Part shown: one piece after another, positions 34,902 to 47,750 of the stretch
How positions within the stretch are numbered: position 1 is the stretch's first letter
How the letters are laid out: the number at the start of each line of letters is the position of its first letter
Assembly: GCA_028622995.1 (NCBI GenBank)
Contig: JAJQJQ010000003.1
Span: forward strand, 434,001-498,000
Direction: 5' to 3'
Source: Panagrolaimus kolymaensis
Lineage: Eukaryota; Nematoda; Chromadorea; Rhabditida; Panagrolaimidae
Length of the DNA stretch: 64,000 bases
Program-made: the position numbers and the translations under genes
Notes under the pieces: generated by a model
The model's database searches: none
Told to the model about the DNA's origin: nothing
What the model saw: only the letters and a program-made list of their open reading frames with translations

Positions 34902-37145
34902 TATTAAATCTAGCCTGCTTATTTCTTTAATTCATGTAAAAAATAAAACCTGTAAAATAAATATTTCATAAAAAATTTAATTAAAGCATAAAGTGCCAAT
35001 AAAAACGCGAAAATATATAACAAAATTTGAATAATAATATTATATAATCCAATAATAAAAAGTTATTAAGAATGTGAAGGAAAATGAGAAAAGTGAATCA
35101 ACGTGGCGATGTTTGACTTGGCTGACTTATCAAAACGTAAAATCTAAGAAAGTCTTTTAGAAGGAAAAAAGGCGAAAGAAATTTATTGAATATTAATTAA
35201 AAAACAATCTTAGAAAATACAATTCGACAAAAAAAAATACAAAGTTTTTGTGCTCGAGAGAAGAAAAAAAATAGCAGCAGCTGAGGGAACAAAAAAATGT
35301 TTGTCGTCGTCGTCGTCCCAAGCTTTTTTTCCTTGCAACAGCAAAAAAGAAGGTAGAAAAAAAAGAATGGAAGGAAAAGCAACCACCATAAAAAAAATTC
35401 TGCATTGCGTTTGTCGGTAATTCCCAGCAGTTTGCGAACAAGAAAAAAGAAGTAAGAAGTTTTTTTTATTATTGACAGTTAGTAACGGAAAAGAGTTTCT
35501 TTCTCGTAGTCAAGAATAAGGGATACTATTTTCTTAGAAAAAAACAATGTCGTCGTTTTTGTGCGACAAAAAAATCAAAAAAATTTCTTAAAAAAACTTT
35601 TCTACAAAATAAAAACAAAATAATTTCTTTATCGATTTCTTGTTTCTTGTTGACCAAGAAAAAAAAACTCGTCAACATCCTATTTTTCTTGTTTTTTGTT
35701 CTTTTTTTTTTGCTCTTCTTCTCAATTTCTCGATTTCAATTAAAAGAAAAAAAAGCAATGAAATAAATATATCATTATGGGCGAATGTCTTTCTATCTAT
35801 CTTAATTTGGCATGAAATAAAAATAAATTGAGCAAGTTTTTGACAAACAAAATGAACACGCAAAAGTACCAAATAAACAATACCAATAAAAAAAGATTGG
35901 GTGATTATCAAGAAATAAAATAAAAATAATTGCAGCTCATATATAATTTTTTTTTAATAAAAAAATGAAATTTGAGAAGAACGTCATGACCAAAGTTTTA
36001 TTTATTTATTTTCTTGTTTGATGATTTCTAAAAAAAATTGAGCTTTTTTCAAACTCTACGTCAGCTATGTCTTTTTTTATTATTTTTTTGGTGTAAGCCA
36101 TTTTTATTTCTTGTTTTGTTTCTCCGATTTCTATAAAAAAAAGTAATGAATGGATTTTCGAGTGAATCGAGAAAGTTATTAATTAATTCCTGTTACATTT
36201 TAACATTTTTAGACCCTTAATTTGCTGCTTTTCCCTTTTTTTAATTATCTGACATCACTTCCCAAAAAAGAGCCATAAATTCTTTAGACATTCTGGAATA
36301 ATTTTAATTTGATAAAAAAATCTATGAATCATGAAATGGAAGAAGTTCTTGGCTTATCAAACAAAATTAAAATAGAGTAAAGGTTAAAAATTTTCTCAAA
36401 TTGGCCCATGCAAAAATTATATTTCATGGAAAGTAAAGTTGAAGTAAAAGTAAAAGTAAAACTAACAAATTACGAAACAAAAAAAAGTTTTAAAGAAAAA
36501 TTCGCGTTTTTTAAAACATTCCAAAAAGTTAACACGAACGATGAGCAAAAAAATGATTCATTTCATGAAATTTTTTCAAGCTTCCATCATAAAGATTGCC
36601 AGGGTGCAATCCTAACGAAAAAAAATATAAATATTTTGTGATTTCATGATTTTTTTCCAAACTTCCAAGAAGAATTGAAATTTGACTTCACTAACTTTTT
36701 TAAGCTATACATAGCTATAGCTACAGCTACAGCTATACCCTTCCAAACTCCACTTTTTTAAATTTTTGATTAAGCTCATTTTGCCAAGAATTTTTAGTTA
36801 AGTGAAATGTTTTTCTTCCAAGCTTTTCTCCTCTCAATTGTGGCCACGGGTTAAATAAACAACAACCGGAAGTTGATGAAGAGGAAAAAAGAAAAAACAA
36901 TTGTCTTCGTGATTCATTTATTCCACTGAAAAGCAAAAAATAACTAACAAAAAAATATTAAGTTTCTTCTTCTGCAATTTTTTCTTTTCTCTTCTTTCTC
37001 TTTACATTGTCACTAATCGTGTGGTATATATTTTGTTCGTGTTATTTTTCTTTTATTCACACCACATTTGACCCATATTTTTTAAATATAATCCATACTT
37101 TTTTTCTTTCAAGCCAAGTGAAGCACATGAAATTTATTTTTTTCG
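34902..37145. other. Intergenic region between divergent OSBP and DAGL genes
   Basis: About 2.2 kb of A/T-rich DNA shared as upstream region by two divergent genes. Only low-complexity frames are present. A short AGCTA-type repeat sits at 36703-36738. Confidence 0.45.
36703..36738. repeat. AGCTAT/AGCTAC short tandem and inverted repeat
   Basis: Units of AGCTAT and AGCTAC repeat about six times in 36 bp, and the ends are mutually inverted (AGCTATA...TATAGCT). It is a small degenerate microsatellite with local dyad symmetry. Confidence 0.55.
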
Positions 37146-39336
37146 ATGCCATCATTGAAAGCATTTGGAAGGCGATGGAATATTGCCAGCGATGATTTTG
37201 TTTTTCCTGAAATTACTGAAGGTTTTGTAAGACTTATATGGTAATTTTTTTTGTTTGCATTATTATATCCAACTTTTCTATAAAAAAAAATTTTGCAGGG
37301 TAGCAGTAACATGTGGAATATTTATATATCATAATCCATTTAAATGTAAATCAATTGCATGGTTTATATATGTAATAATTTTAATTATAATTAATATTAT
37401 CACAGCGATATTATGCTTTACATTAGCTGGAATAAGTGCGAAAGGATCGATATTAGAAACTGAAGCACGAAAAAATGTTAAAACAATAATTTATTTGCGT
37501 TTACCCCTTTTATTGGTTGAATGTATATGGACCATATTTTCCACGGGATATGTATTTCAAGTTTTTGGTGAAGAAGATTTTTGTTATTTTATTTATGGCA
37601 TGCGTGCTACTATTTTACTTGAATGGATTCTTATTATTTCTGTTCTATTTGGAGTTTTTGTTGTTTTTAATCCTCATGGCGATAGGAGAATCGACCATTC
37701 AGTTGAGAGAAGCTATTGGAGAAAACGGCTTCGATTAGTAAGTTGTCTATTCAAAAAAATTTGGTTTCATACAAACTGTTTTTAGTGCAAAGTTAGAGCA
37801 GATCAAGAAATGAGAATTGCTATAGATGATATAGCAGCATTGATGGCAACATTCTTCATTGGACATGATTTTGTTTTATCTGATATTGTGGCTGGATTGC
37901 TATTAGTTGTACATTCTCCACATACAGTAACCGATGAAAAATATGTTATGCAAACACGCCCATCAATGCCATTTTGGATGAAATTGCCAGAAAATTTAGC
38001 AACAGTTTCAAGATTTTTGGATATTGCAACAGCAGTTTATGGATGGCCATCATATATGTTTAATAATTGCGGATGTTTGCCATGGTTTCGTTTATTTCAA
38101 AGGCTTCAATGTTGTCGAACTTGTCGGTGAGTTTCTACCACATTTTTTAGTTCTTTTAAATTTATGCGAAAACTTTTAGTGGCGAAGAATTAGTTAGTAT
38201 TGAATCCGATAATTGTTGTTCATGCCATACGAGTGCATTTATTCTTGAATCAGCTTTAGAGCACACCGATCTGGCATTTGTTTCATTTAGAAACAAATTA
38301 TATTTAACTCCATTTGTTGTTCTCACCGATCACGAAACTCGTTCCATTGTGGTTACAATTCGAGGCTCAGCTTCTTTAATGGATTTAATCACTGATTTAT
38401 CATTAAATTGCGAAAAATTTTCTGTTGATGTTGATACTGATCCAATACTTCGTGAAGACAAAGCTTTGGATGATGGTGAAGTAAGAGTGCATCGAGGAAT
38501 GCTCCACGCTGCAAGATATGTTTATAATACTCTTAAAGCCAATAAAGTGTTAGAACGATTGCTAATGGAGTACCCAGATTATCAAGTTGTAGTTTGTGGA
38601 CATTCATTGGGAGCTGGCATCGCTTCATTGCTGACTTTGCTTTTAAAGTTTGTTTTTATTTTTCTTGCTTCCAATTAATTTATTTTTTAGACAAACATAT
38701 CCTGATATTCGATGTTATTCTTTTTCCCCTCCCGGCTGTGTAGTAAGCAAACATGGGCTACAAGAAATGGAAAATCATGTTTTGAGTGTCATCGTTGGTG
38801 ATGACCTAGTTCCTCGAATTAGTTATCAATCAATGTATCGATTAAAGAAAAAAATTGATCGAGAAGTTTATTCAACATCCAAAGCAAAATATGAAATTCT
38901 TATAAAAGGAATATTCAAATTATTTTTTTCGGCACCTTGGGAACTTCACGATACTTCTTCCACTGAAACGGATACTCGAGATTGTCGCCTTTTAATAGGT
39001 GAATCTAGAAATGATCGTGATCGATTATCTTATGGCTCAGAAACTGCTGATCCTCGCCCACTTGAAGAACATGAAGTTGAAGAAGGAAATGAAAGTGCTG
39101 AAGTTGTGACGGATTCTTTCCGAGTCCAACTTTTTCCTCCAGGTCGCTTGGCTCATTTCAATGTAATTGAAGAAAATATGGAATTACGTTGGATTGAACC
39201 CGAATTTTTATCGGATATTCAATTAACTGGTGCCATATTTGCTGATCATTTTCCTTATAGAATGAGAAAGGTTATTAAAAAAGCTAATGATGCCCATTCA
39301 TTAACATTAACCTCTGTTGTAAGTAGTCCTCCTTAA
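37146..39336 (+). CDS. sn1-specific diacylglycerol lipase (DAGL)
   Basis: Five exons (37146-37240, 37299-37737, 37786-38126, 38180-38647, 38691-39336) give 662 aa. The N-terminus (GRRWNIASDDFVFPEI) matches the family signature before four transmembrane helices, the later ones including LLEWILIISVLFGVFVVFN. The cytosolic alpha/beta-hydrolase domain has the nucleophile elbow VVCGHSLGAGIASLL, the catalytic Asp region VIVGDDLVPRIS, and PPGRLAHF supplying the likely His. DAGL cleaves diacylglycerol to 2-acylglycerol, the precursor of endocannabinoid-type signals. The length is close to DAGL-beta, without the long tail of DAGL-alpha. A Cys cluster (CLPWFRLFQRLQCCRTC, then CCSCH) precedes the lipase core. 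A TGTTGTAAG near the 3' end might serve an alternative 3' splice form. Confidence 0.93.
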
Positions 39337-39654
39337 ATTAATTTGATTTTGATCGTGCATATGTTTGTTTGTATCATATTGTTAGAATTGGTTATTATTC
39401 ATTCATGTTTGTAATTAGATTGTTTTTATGAGCTTTAAATATTTTGATACTAATAAAAATTAAAAGGACTTAAGAAAAATAAAATTATTGTCAAATTTTG
39501 TGGTTTCAAGCCATTTAAAAAAATTATATACCTTTTTTAAAACTTGTTAAAAGCATTCTTATAAGTTTTAACAAAGCTAAAAATTACTTTTTACCAATTG
39601 CATTCTTCGATCAAGTGAATCCGATTTTTATAGATCTCATAAATCCTTTCATCC

Positions 39655-41297
39655 ATGGGCATTCATAAATTTTCTATCCCTAAAAATCTCACAAAAGCCC
39701 TACATTTTATTGGTGGAACTCGAATCAATTTAGGATCATACAATTCAACATTTGATGTTTTTGAACCTAGAAATGGTATGCTTTTAATTCAGTTTCAAAC
39801 TTTATCCTAAACAATATCTTTAAGGCCAAGTTCTTGCTACAGTAGAAGAAGGAAAAAGAAGTGATATAGAAGAAGCAGCACAAGCTGCACTTGGAGCTCA
39901 AGAAAAATGGGCGCTTGTTCCTCCACCAGAACGTGGAATAATTCTTCGTCGAGCTGCAGATATCATTCGACATCATGTTGATGATATAAGTGTTTGGGAA
40001 GTTAGAGATAATGGAAAACCAATCACTGAAGCTAAAGCTGATATTTTGTCATGTGCTGATACATTTGATTATTATAGCGGTTTGGAATTTATTTATAAAA
40101 ATTACAATGAAATAAAAAGTTTTGCAGGTGTGAATTTAAATGGCGAGCATATTCCTCTTGGAGATGCAGATGATCGATTTGCGTATACTCGACGTGAACC
40201 TCTTGGAGTTGTAGGAGCTATAGGAGCATGGAATTACCCAATTCAAACAGCCACATGGAAAATTGCTCCTGCCATTGCATGTGGCAATGCAGTTGTTTAT
40301 AAACCGAGTCCACTTTCGCCTGTTTCCGCAGTTATTTTAGCTCATATTCTCCAACATGCTGGTGTCCCAGATGGTTTAGTTAATGTTGTTCAAGGTGGAG
40401 CAACTACTGGTGCAGCCATTTGTCAATCAAGGTCTATTAGTAAAGTATCATTTACGGGAAGTGTAAATACTGGTAAAATCATTGCTCAAAGTTCTGCTTC
40501 TGATTGGGTTAAACCCGTCACTCTTGAACTTGGTGGCAAAAGTGCTTGCATTATTTTTGATGATTCTGATATTGATCTTGCTGTCACAGGTGCTATGATG
40601 GCTAATTTCTTTTCACAAGGTTCAATCTTTCATTTCTAAAAAATTTTTAAAACCTTTTATTTTTTTAGGCCAAGTATGTTCAAATGCTTCCAAAGTTTTA
40701 GTCCATAAAAGTATCCTCGAGCCTTTTACTAAAGCTTTAGTGGAAAAAACATCTCAAATGATTATTGGCGATCCTCTTAATGAAGCAACTAGAGTTGGAG
40801 CCACCATTTCTGCAGAACATTTAGAGAAGGTTAAAGGTTATATTGATGGAGCTGTAAAAGAAGGGGCTCATTTAGTTCATGGAGGCCAACGAGCTGTAGT
40901 TAATGGACTTCCCAATGGCTATTTCCTCGAACCTTGTATTCTTTCAAACGTTACCCCTCAAATGAAAGTTTATAAAGAAGAAATTTTTGGTTCAGTGCTT
41001 TTAATTATTCCATTTGAAACTGATGAAGAAGCTCTTCAAATTGCAAATGATACTCCATTTGGATTGGCAGCTGGAGTATTTACAGATAATCTTTCAAAAG
41101 CTCATCGATTTGCTCGAAAACTTCAAGCTGGTAATGTTTATATTAATACTTATAACGATGTTTCTCCATGTGTTCCTTTTGGAGGATTTAATCAATCTGG
41201 TTATGGTCGAGAAAATGGTAAAGCAGCTATAGAAAATTATACTCAAATCAAATCAATTTTTGTTAATGCGTCTAAAAAGCTTGAAAATCCATTTTAA
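39655..41297 (+). CDS. alh-9: ALDH9-type aldehyde dehydrogenase (trimethylaminobutyraldehyde dehydrogenase)
   Basis: Exons 39655-39775, 39825-40619 and 40669-41297 give 514 aa, the usual length for cytosolic ALDH tetramers. NAD-binding and catalytic features are present: GAWNYPIQTATWKIAPAIAC, KPSPLSP, FTGSVNTG, the general base in LELGGK, and the nucleophile in GQVCSNASKV. The pattern is nearest to ALDH9A1, which oxidises 4-trimethylaminobutyraldehyde in carnitine synthesis and other amino-aldehydes; betaine aldehyde dehydrogenase activity is also possible. It starts 318 bp after the DAGL stop on the same strand, close enough for an operon. An AATAATAAA poly(A) signal follows the stop near 41322. 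Confidence 0.92.
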
Positions 41298-41449
41298 TTT
41301 TATTAGTTTATATATTTGTTTAATAATAAAATCTTGTTATCACTGAATTTGCTTCTAAGATAGCATTATAAAAATATATCAAATTTATTTTAAAAAATAG
41401 AAGAAGAAACCCAAATAAAAAATTTTTTTGAGAAAATTACCAACAAATT

Positions 41450-44400
41450 TTAAGCTTTTCCTCGACCTCGTCCACGACCGCCTCTAGCTGAAGTAGTTGA
41501 TCTTCCACGTTTTGCTCCAACATTTTTAGCGGGTTCATTTTTGGTAATTTTAACTTTAATTTCGGGGCTTTCTTCATCATTTTCTTTTTCATCTTCCCCG
41601 CCTTCGTCCTCGCTTCCACCAAATTTACGTTCAACAACATGACCCTCTTCATCCAATTCCATTTCAGCAGAATCTAAAAAATATGTTATTTTATTTTGCG
41701 ACCAAATTCAATCTTTACCACTGCTTTCCGCTGCTTTCTTTTTTCCTTTTGCTACAGCATCCATTGAATATGGTAACATGCGAGATTCTTTATTTAGATT
41801 TCTTGTTAAAGCTGATTTAGTTTTAGTATTAACATTTTGAGAAATATCCTTTGTGCCCGGCCATATTGCAAGTTCATTAATGGCTTCAGTATCATCTCTT
41901 GTGAGATCATAATATTTATAAATATTTATAACTTCTCGAACTCCTTCAGTTTCTTTTTCAATTAATGGCTTATAAATATGATTTCTTAAAATAGGTAAAT
42001 AATCTGTTACAATTGAATGACAGGTGCCAGTAATTCTAAAAAAAAGATATTCAAAGCAAATTAAAAAATTTTCATAAAAGTAACGCTTACTTTAGATGAG
42101 CATGAGAAGCAAGTTGACGCATCATTCGTTGACGTTTATTTGCAGAAGAATTTTTACCTAACCATGATGGAAATTGTAATTGGTTTGATAGATGTCCATC
42201 GAGATACATGGCTGGCACAACAGAGGATAACATTCCATGTTCGGGTAATAAATTCCATGCACCATTTGAACGAATTTGTTTATCAATTAAATCCGCTTCA
42301 GCTATACATGATGCTGCTCGTCGAAGAGTAGTTAAATGTTTAACATTACTAAAAACTTTTTAAGTAAAATAACAATTTTTAAAGCAAAAAAAGAAATGAC
42401 AAACTTGTTTTTTTCTCCTCGAACATTTGGATAATTTTCTTGAACAAAAAGTGGCATAATTGAATAATCTCCAAAATATAGTTCTAATTTTTCTGCAATT
42501 GTTGATTCCATGCTTAATATTTTCCTAGCTGCTTCAAAAATATTCTATAAAATTAATCACAATTACTTCAAATTAAAAGCTACAGCAACCCTTACCACAG
42601 AGATGTCTTTCTTTTCAACACTGCCTTTAGCTCCAGAAGCATAAAGCTGCAAACTATAAATACATTGGCGAACATCTTGATTAGAAGCTTCAATAATTTT
42701 ATCGATAAACTCCATAGAAATATTAACCTTTTCTCTGGTTTTTAAAGTCATTAATCGACCTTTAATTTGGGCGGCATTAGGTCGCTGAAATCTCAAATCA
42801 AAGCAATAATTTGCTAATGAACGAATTTTTGGGGATTGTCGATCATTACAAATGCAAATGATTGGAATTTTTGTGGATTTTATCATCGAAATTAGTTCAG
42901 AAATTCCCGAACGATCTTGATTTCCACTCATTCCATCCACTTCGTCCATAATTAAAACATGGGTTACTGTATTTAGAACATTTTTAGTTGGTTTTTCACC
43001 AATAAAATATTCATTGATTTGACGATTTTCAAGAAGTTGAACAATTTTTTCATCAAGTAATTTTTTGTTTCGAGCATCCGAAGCATTCATTTCAACATAT
43101 TTTAAACCTAATTCTTTACAAACCAAAACGGTACTGGTTGTTTTTCCAATTCCTAAAAAACTTGCATATTAGTGTAAGAAAAAAGTTGAAGTCTGCTAAA
43201 ACTAACCTGGTGGACCAGAAATTAATGCAGCTTTAAAAGCAGTTCCATCATTTTGGGCCATAAAAGGTGCAGGCTTGGATTTCTTTTGCGTTCCCCCAAT
43301 TCCAAGATTATTTTTAGCCCATTCGTTTAACCATTTTAATAATTTATTTGTTGGTGAAACGGGTGTACTTTGTCCAATCAAATCTTTTAAAATTATTGGT
43401 TTATATTTATCTACCCATGGAAGTTCTGCTCGTTTAGGTGGTGGTAAAGCAGGAAGAGCAGCTTGGGCTGTTGGAGCACTAATTTTCTCAACCGTTGGAA
43501 TTTTAACTTCTTTTTGTAGACCGATTTTGATTTCTTTTTTCGATGTATCAACTTTCTCGATGGTTTCTTCTTTCGAAATTTTAGTTTCAAGAGTTTTTAT
43601 CGGTGTTTGCTTCATTGGTGGTATTTCATCTTTCTTGGGTGTTTGAGATTTTTTCTTTTGTGCAGTCACTTTAGTTTTCTTTATTTCTGGTTCATCATCG
43701 CTATCAGTTATATCAACAACTTCAGCCATTTTGATTGGTGTTTGAATATTTTTAGTTGTTAATGGTTTTGTTGAAATTTTTATAACTTCAGGTTCCTTGA
43801 TCGGTGTTGGTTGTTTTTTCCTGGGAGATGTTGACTTGAATGAATTAAAAAAATCAAAAGGATCCACTGTTTCAACAACTTTCTTTGGTTGTGAAAGCTT
43901 TTTAGGTGAACTTATTGCGGCTGGAATCTTTTTGAAAAACAAAGTATCAATTTTTTGTTGATTTGGAGGAGTTGTTGCTCTTCTATTTCCTTTTCGACCT
44001 TTCTTAGCAACTATAGTATCTTCTACTTCAACTTCCTCATCACTTGATTCAACAATATCAACATCCATTGGTTCAGGCTCCTTTGATTTTACTTGTTTTT
44101 TACTTTTTTTCTTTGGCTGTGGCTCTTCATCTTCTTCTGAACTTTCGATTAATGCCTTCCTAGATTTCTTTGGCTGAGCTGGTGAAGGAGTTTCAAGAAC
44201 TTGAGCTTTTCGTTTCTTGGTTGCTAGAGTTTCTTCAACTTCTAAATCACTATCTGAATCAATAACCACTCGTTTTGGAGTAAAAGTTTGTTCATGTTTC
44301 GGCGATTTATCATTTGACTCATCAAAATATTCTTCTTCGTCGCTTGATTCTAAAATTATTCGACGACTATTTTTAACTGCTTGTTTTTGTTTCTTTTCAT

Positions 44401-44713
44401 TGTCCATATTTAAAGAAGGGGAAACAGGGCATTCGAAGTCAGCTAAAATTAAAATAAAAGTATTATCAAAGTGAATGATAGTCTGTAACTTACAATCTTC
44501 ATCATCGACTATTACAGGAGCCTTAGATTTTGCTGGCTGTTTTGGTTGCTTCTTTACAACATTTTTGGGTGATTCATTTTCTTTTCTTTCATTAGAAACA
44601 CCCTTTTTAATTGGAGACTTTGGAGGTTTACTTTGTGATGGAGTAAAAAATTTGCGAATATCCGACTAAACACAAATATTATAAAACAATTTGAAATTTA
44701 AGAAACATACCAT
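41450..44713 (-). CDS. rfc-1: Replication factor C large subunit RFC1
   Basis: Eight exons (44711-44713, 44494-44665, 43207-44442, 42596-43152, 42405-42544, 42091-42348, 41719-42035, 41450-41673) give 968 aa. The first coding exon is only the ATG. The N-terminus SDIRKFFTPSQ matches RFC1 and resembles a PCNA-binding box; a second such element, QQKIDTLFF, lies further on. Residues about 60-390 are acidic/basic low complexity. The AAA+ core has WVDKYKP, Walker A GPPGIGKTT split by an intron, and Walker B LIMDEVDGM, then the RFC collar helices. The C-terminus is Glu/Lys-rich, ending in RGGRGRGRGKA. It is the large subunit of the clamp loader that places PCNA on primer ends. A BRCT domain, normal in RFC1, is not visible. 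Confidence 0.92.
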
Positions 44714-45124
44714 TTTTTACAAACGCAAATTTATAAAGTCAGTCAAATATATAAGAATATAAAAATAACTTTAAAGTTGTTCAAACTTTCCAAACAAAAT
44801 ATTCGTGCACTAAAAAATTCGCGCATTTGGCGTTAATATTTTTTTCGGGCTGAGAATGCGCATGAGTTTTGGTAAGGTCAATATAACAATGTAAAAGTAT
44901 TGATAGTCATTCAAATTTAGTCGTTTAAAGATTGCCAAAAGATAGTTCGCTTTATTATAATAAATTAACAATAATACAAAACAATAAACACAACCGGATT
45001 TACATTGAAAGAAAACAAAATTTACAAAATGACTAGACAAAAATGAATTAAAGATATGGCTAACGCAAACTTAAAAATGTAAAACAAAAAACAGGCTTAA
45101 TAATGTAAACTAAACAATATATTA

Positions 45125-46854
45125 TTAACAAACAAGATGTGGATTAGAATTGATAAAAGAGATCATAACAGAAAGCCATCGAAAACCACATTCATCACAT
45201 GGAAGATAATCAACTTCAAGAGAAAAAGCATCAGAAACTTTTTGACTTATAACAAATCTCATATTTCTTGAATTTAAAGGCCTATATGGAAGCAAACAAC
45301 ACTGAAACATATTAATGGTAAGAAAATAAAACAGTAACAAAAATAACACACCTGAATCGCATTATCATTTAACCCATGTTTTTCAATGATTTCAACATCA
45401 CCAGCTATACAAAGATTACCACAATCGAGATCGGAATTGAATTCAGTTTGTGTTCCTACTTCATCAACAGTAAGTCTTTGACGTTTTGCAACAGGTTCGG
45501 TAGTTATTTCTTTTTTGTTATCTTTCCATGGTTTGAAGTTAATTGAATGTGAAGGAATGAAACAAATATGAGAGCCATTGGAATGTTTCGTTATATCAAT
45601 TTTGGCCCATTTACAAATACGACAAAAGTACGAGATCAAATCTTTGTTAGTATTTGCAGGAAAAGATAAAGCTTTCTGAATTGATTTGGTCTAAAAAGAA
45701 TCATTCATCATAAAGTACAAAGAAGATGAAATAAACATACGTGAATCTTCATACTCGGGTCAAAAGTCCATACAAGAATCCATCGTTGAGTTTTTCCTTG
45801 TGATATGCAATGATAATTGAATAAAACATCCTTGAATTCATCCAAAAGTTGTTTCAATGGTGTAAGACTTTTCTTTTTGCCAACCATAGAAGTAAACACT
45901 CTTACTCGATTTTTGTACAATTGGCTTTCTTTAATGATGCGAGAAACAAATTCAACTTCACCACCCTAAAAATTAGCAACGTTAGAAGAAGATAAGAATA
46001 TTTGTACGACCATACATGAACCCATAATTCAGTGCGCTTAGCTACAGTACCAGAATGTGGACCAAGTTTTGGCAAACCAGTAAATCCAGGAACATTCTTA
46101 AAATCACATTCATCAGATTGCTGAAAACGTTCTTCACATTCTTCTTTGTTAAAAAATGGTGGGTTACACATTGAAAAAGTAAATGTAACATCTTGATGAG
46201 CAAGAAATATTTCCTAAAATGGATTGATAAGTAAAGCACTAACCAAAATTAAACCCACCTTGAAGATAGCATTTTCTGAACCTTTAAAAATTGAGATTTT
46301 TTCTTCTAATTTGTTCCTTCTGACATTTTCTATAGCAACGCTGATACTGTCATCGTTGATTTCCGTAGCACAAAACTTCCATCCACAATGATCAGCTCCA
46401 AGAAGAGGATAAATACAAGATGCACCAGTGCCTGAATATATACAAACATCAAACGAAAAATAAACGACATGTAATGCTTACCAATATCTATTCCAATAAC
46501 ATCATCATTTATGTTGCTAGCTATCAGCAAATCTTGAATAAGCAATAAATAATTCAGTCTTTGAGGTATTCGAGGAACCAATGAATTTGATGGCAAAATA
46601 ACATCCAAATTGAAATCTTCTTTTAATAATTTTTCTGTTAAACATCGAACCGCTTGTGGATTATAAAAATCAAGACTAACTTTCTGAAAAAATTAACGAT
46701 AAAAAAATAAGAATAAAAAAAAACAATCACTTACACCATCAGCAGCAAAAGTAACATATTGCCGAAAATCAGAATACTTCTCAGCTAAAGTACGGAAGTT
46801 CGGCGGATGATCTTTGTAAATATTTCGAGGATGCATCAACCGATTTAAAGCCAT
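45125..46854 (-). CDS. mett-10: METT-10/METTL16 RNA N6-adenosine methyltransferase
   Basis: Seven exons (46735-46854, 46482-46683, 46259-46431, 46016-46213, 45741-45965, 45352-45690, 45125-45301) give 477 aa, about the length of C. elegans METT-10. The N-terminal RNA-binding segment MALNRLMHPRNIYKDHPPNF is characteristic. The SAM-binding motif GIDIGTGASCIYPLLG is split by an intron. The catalytic NPPF motif appears in MCNPPFFNKE. The loop with GGEVEFVSRIIKES and the C-terminal vertebrate-conserved-like region follow. The enzyme methylates U6 snRNA and, in worms, the 3' splice site of SAM synthetase transcripts. It lies 411 bp upstream of rfc-1 on the same strand. Confidence 0.94.
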
Positions 46855-47465
46855 TATTTTAACAATCAACAAAAAAAAATGAATGATTAACAAACAAAAA
46901 AACAAAGGAAGCAATATTATTTCATGCTTTCTAAAAAAATTGCTAAAATTCATGTTTGTAGAAAGCACACATTGCCAAAATAGCTTGTGTGTAATTTGAT
47001 GATTACTGTAAAGCTTTAGTTTTCTCCATAAAATTTTTTAAACAAAAAAACTAATTTTGGATGCTTGATGTATCGCATTTATATGAAATTGCGCCAGTGT
47101 TCTTTTGTTGTTGCTTTAATGTCTATATTTACCTATGAGAAATTGACCTTTACTTCTTTTGAACAGCGGAACATTACCATTTTAAAAGCAAACAAATAAC
47201 AAAAAGGCAATTCAAAAAAGCAATAAATTTATTCTGGGAAAATCCTCTAACTTGGAGAAATAAATTGACCATAATCAAAATAGTTAGTTTCCCTCTGTAA
47301 ATTCTGATGATGAACTTTTGGTTTGTTGCCCTCTAAACTTTTATAAACAAACTTCAAAATTAATTTTTGTTATGTTTATGATGTTGTGTTTTAAGCTTGT
47401 ACCACATTCTAAGTTTATTATGTATCTATTCTGATTTTTTTTTACTAAAGCAACGCTAACCTGTT
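46855..47465. other. Intergenic region between mett-10 and the secreted peptide gene
   Basis: 610 bp of shared upstream sequence for two divergent genes. I see no coding segment in it. Confidence 0.4.
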
Positions 47466-47681
47466 TTATCTTTATTTTTCTTCCCTTCTCGAGATGATAT
47501 TGCAAGATAAGAATGACCGGATTTCGAATAAAATCATTTTTCGCTTCATTCCATGAATAAAATGTAGCGAAAAATCAAATCAACGGGAAATATCCTTTAT
47601 TGGAAAGGAAACTACAACCAACAAAAAAGAGAGATAAAAGATAAAATCTACGTCCAAAATTCAAGTGTATAAAAGAGATAA
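47466..47681 (+). promoter_or_regulatory. GATA-site cluster upstream of the secreted peptide gene
   Basis: Five WGATAR-type sites occur in about 215 bp: TTATCT at 47466, AGATAAG at 47505, and AGATAA at 47632, 47639 and 47676. In nematodes such clusters are typical of intestine (ELT-2) or epidermis-expressed genes; the tissue here is inference. Confidence 0.45.
47668..47675 (+). promoter_or_regulatory. TATA box of the secreted peptide gene
   Basis: TATAAAAG lies 76 bp before the start codon at 47751, the expected spacing for a highly expressed tissue-specific gene with a short 5' leader. Confidence 0.55.
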
Positions 47682-47750
47682 AAGGTTTGTTTTAATCCCG
47701 CATTTAAAACATTTTTCTTTTTATTTGTTTTAATATTATTTGACGCAGCC

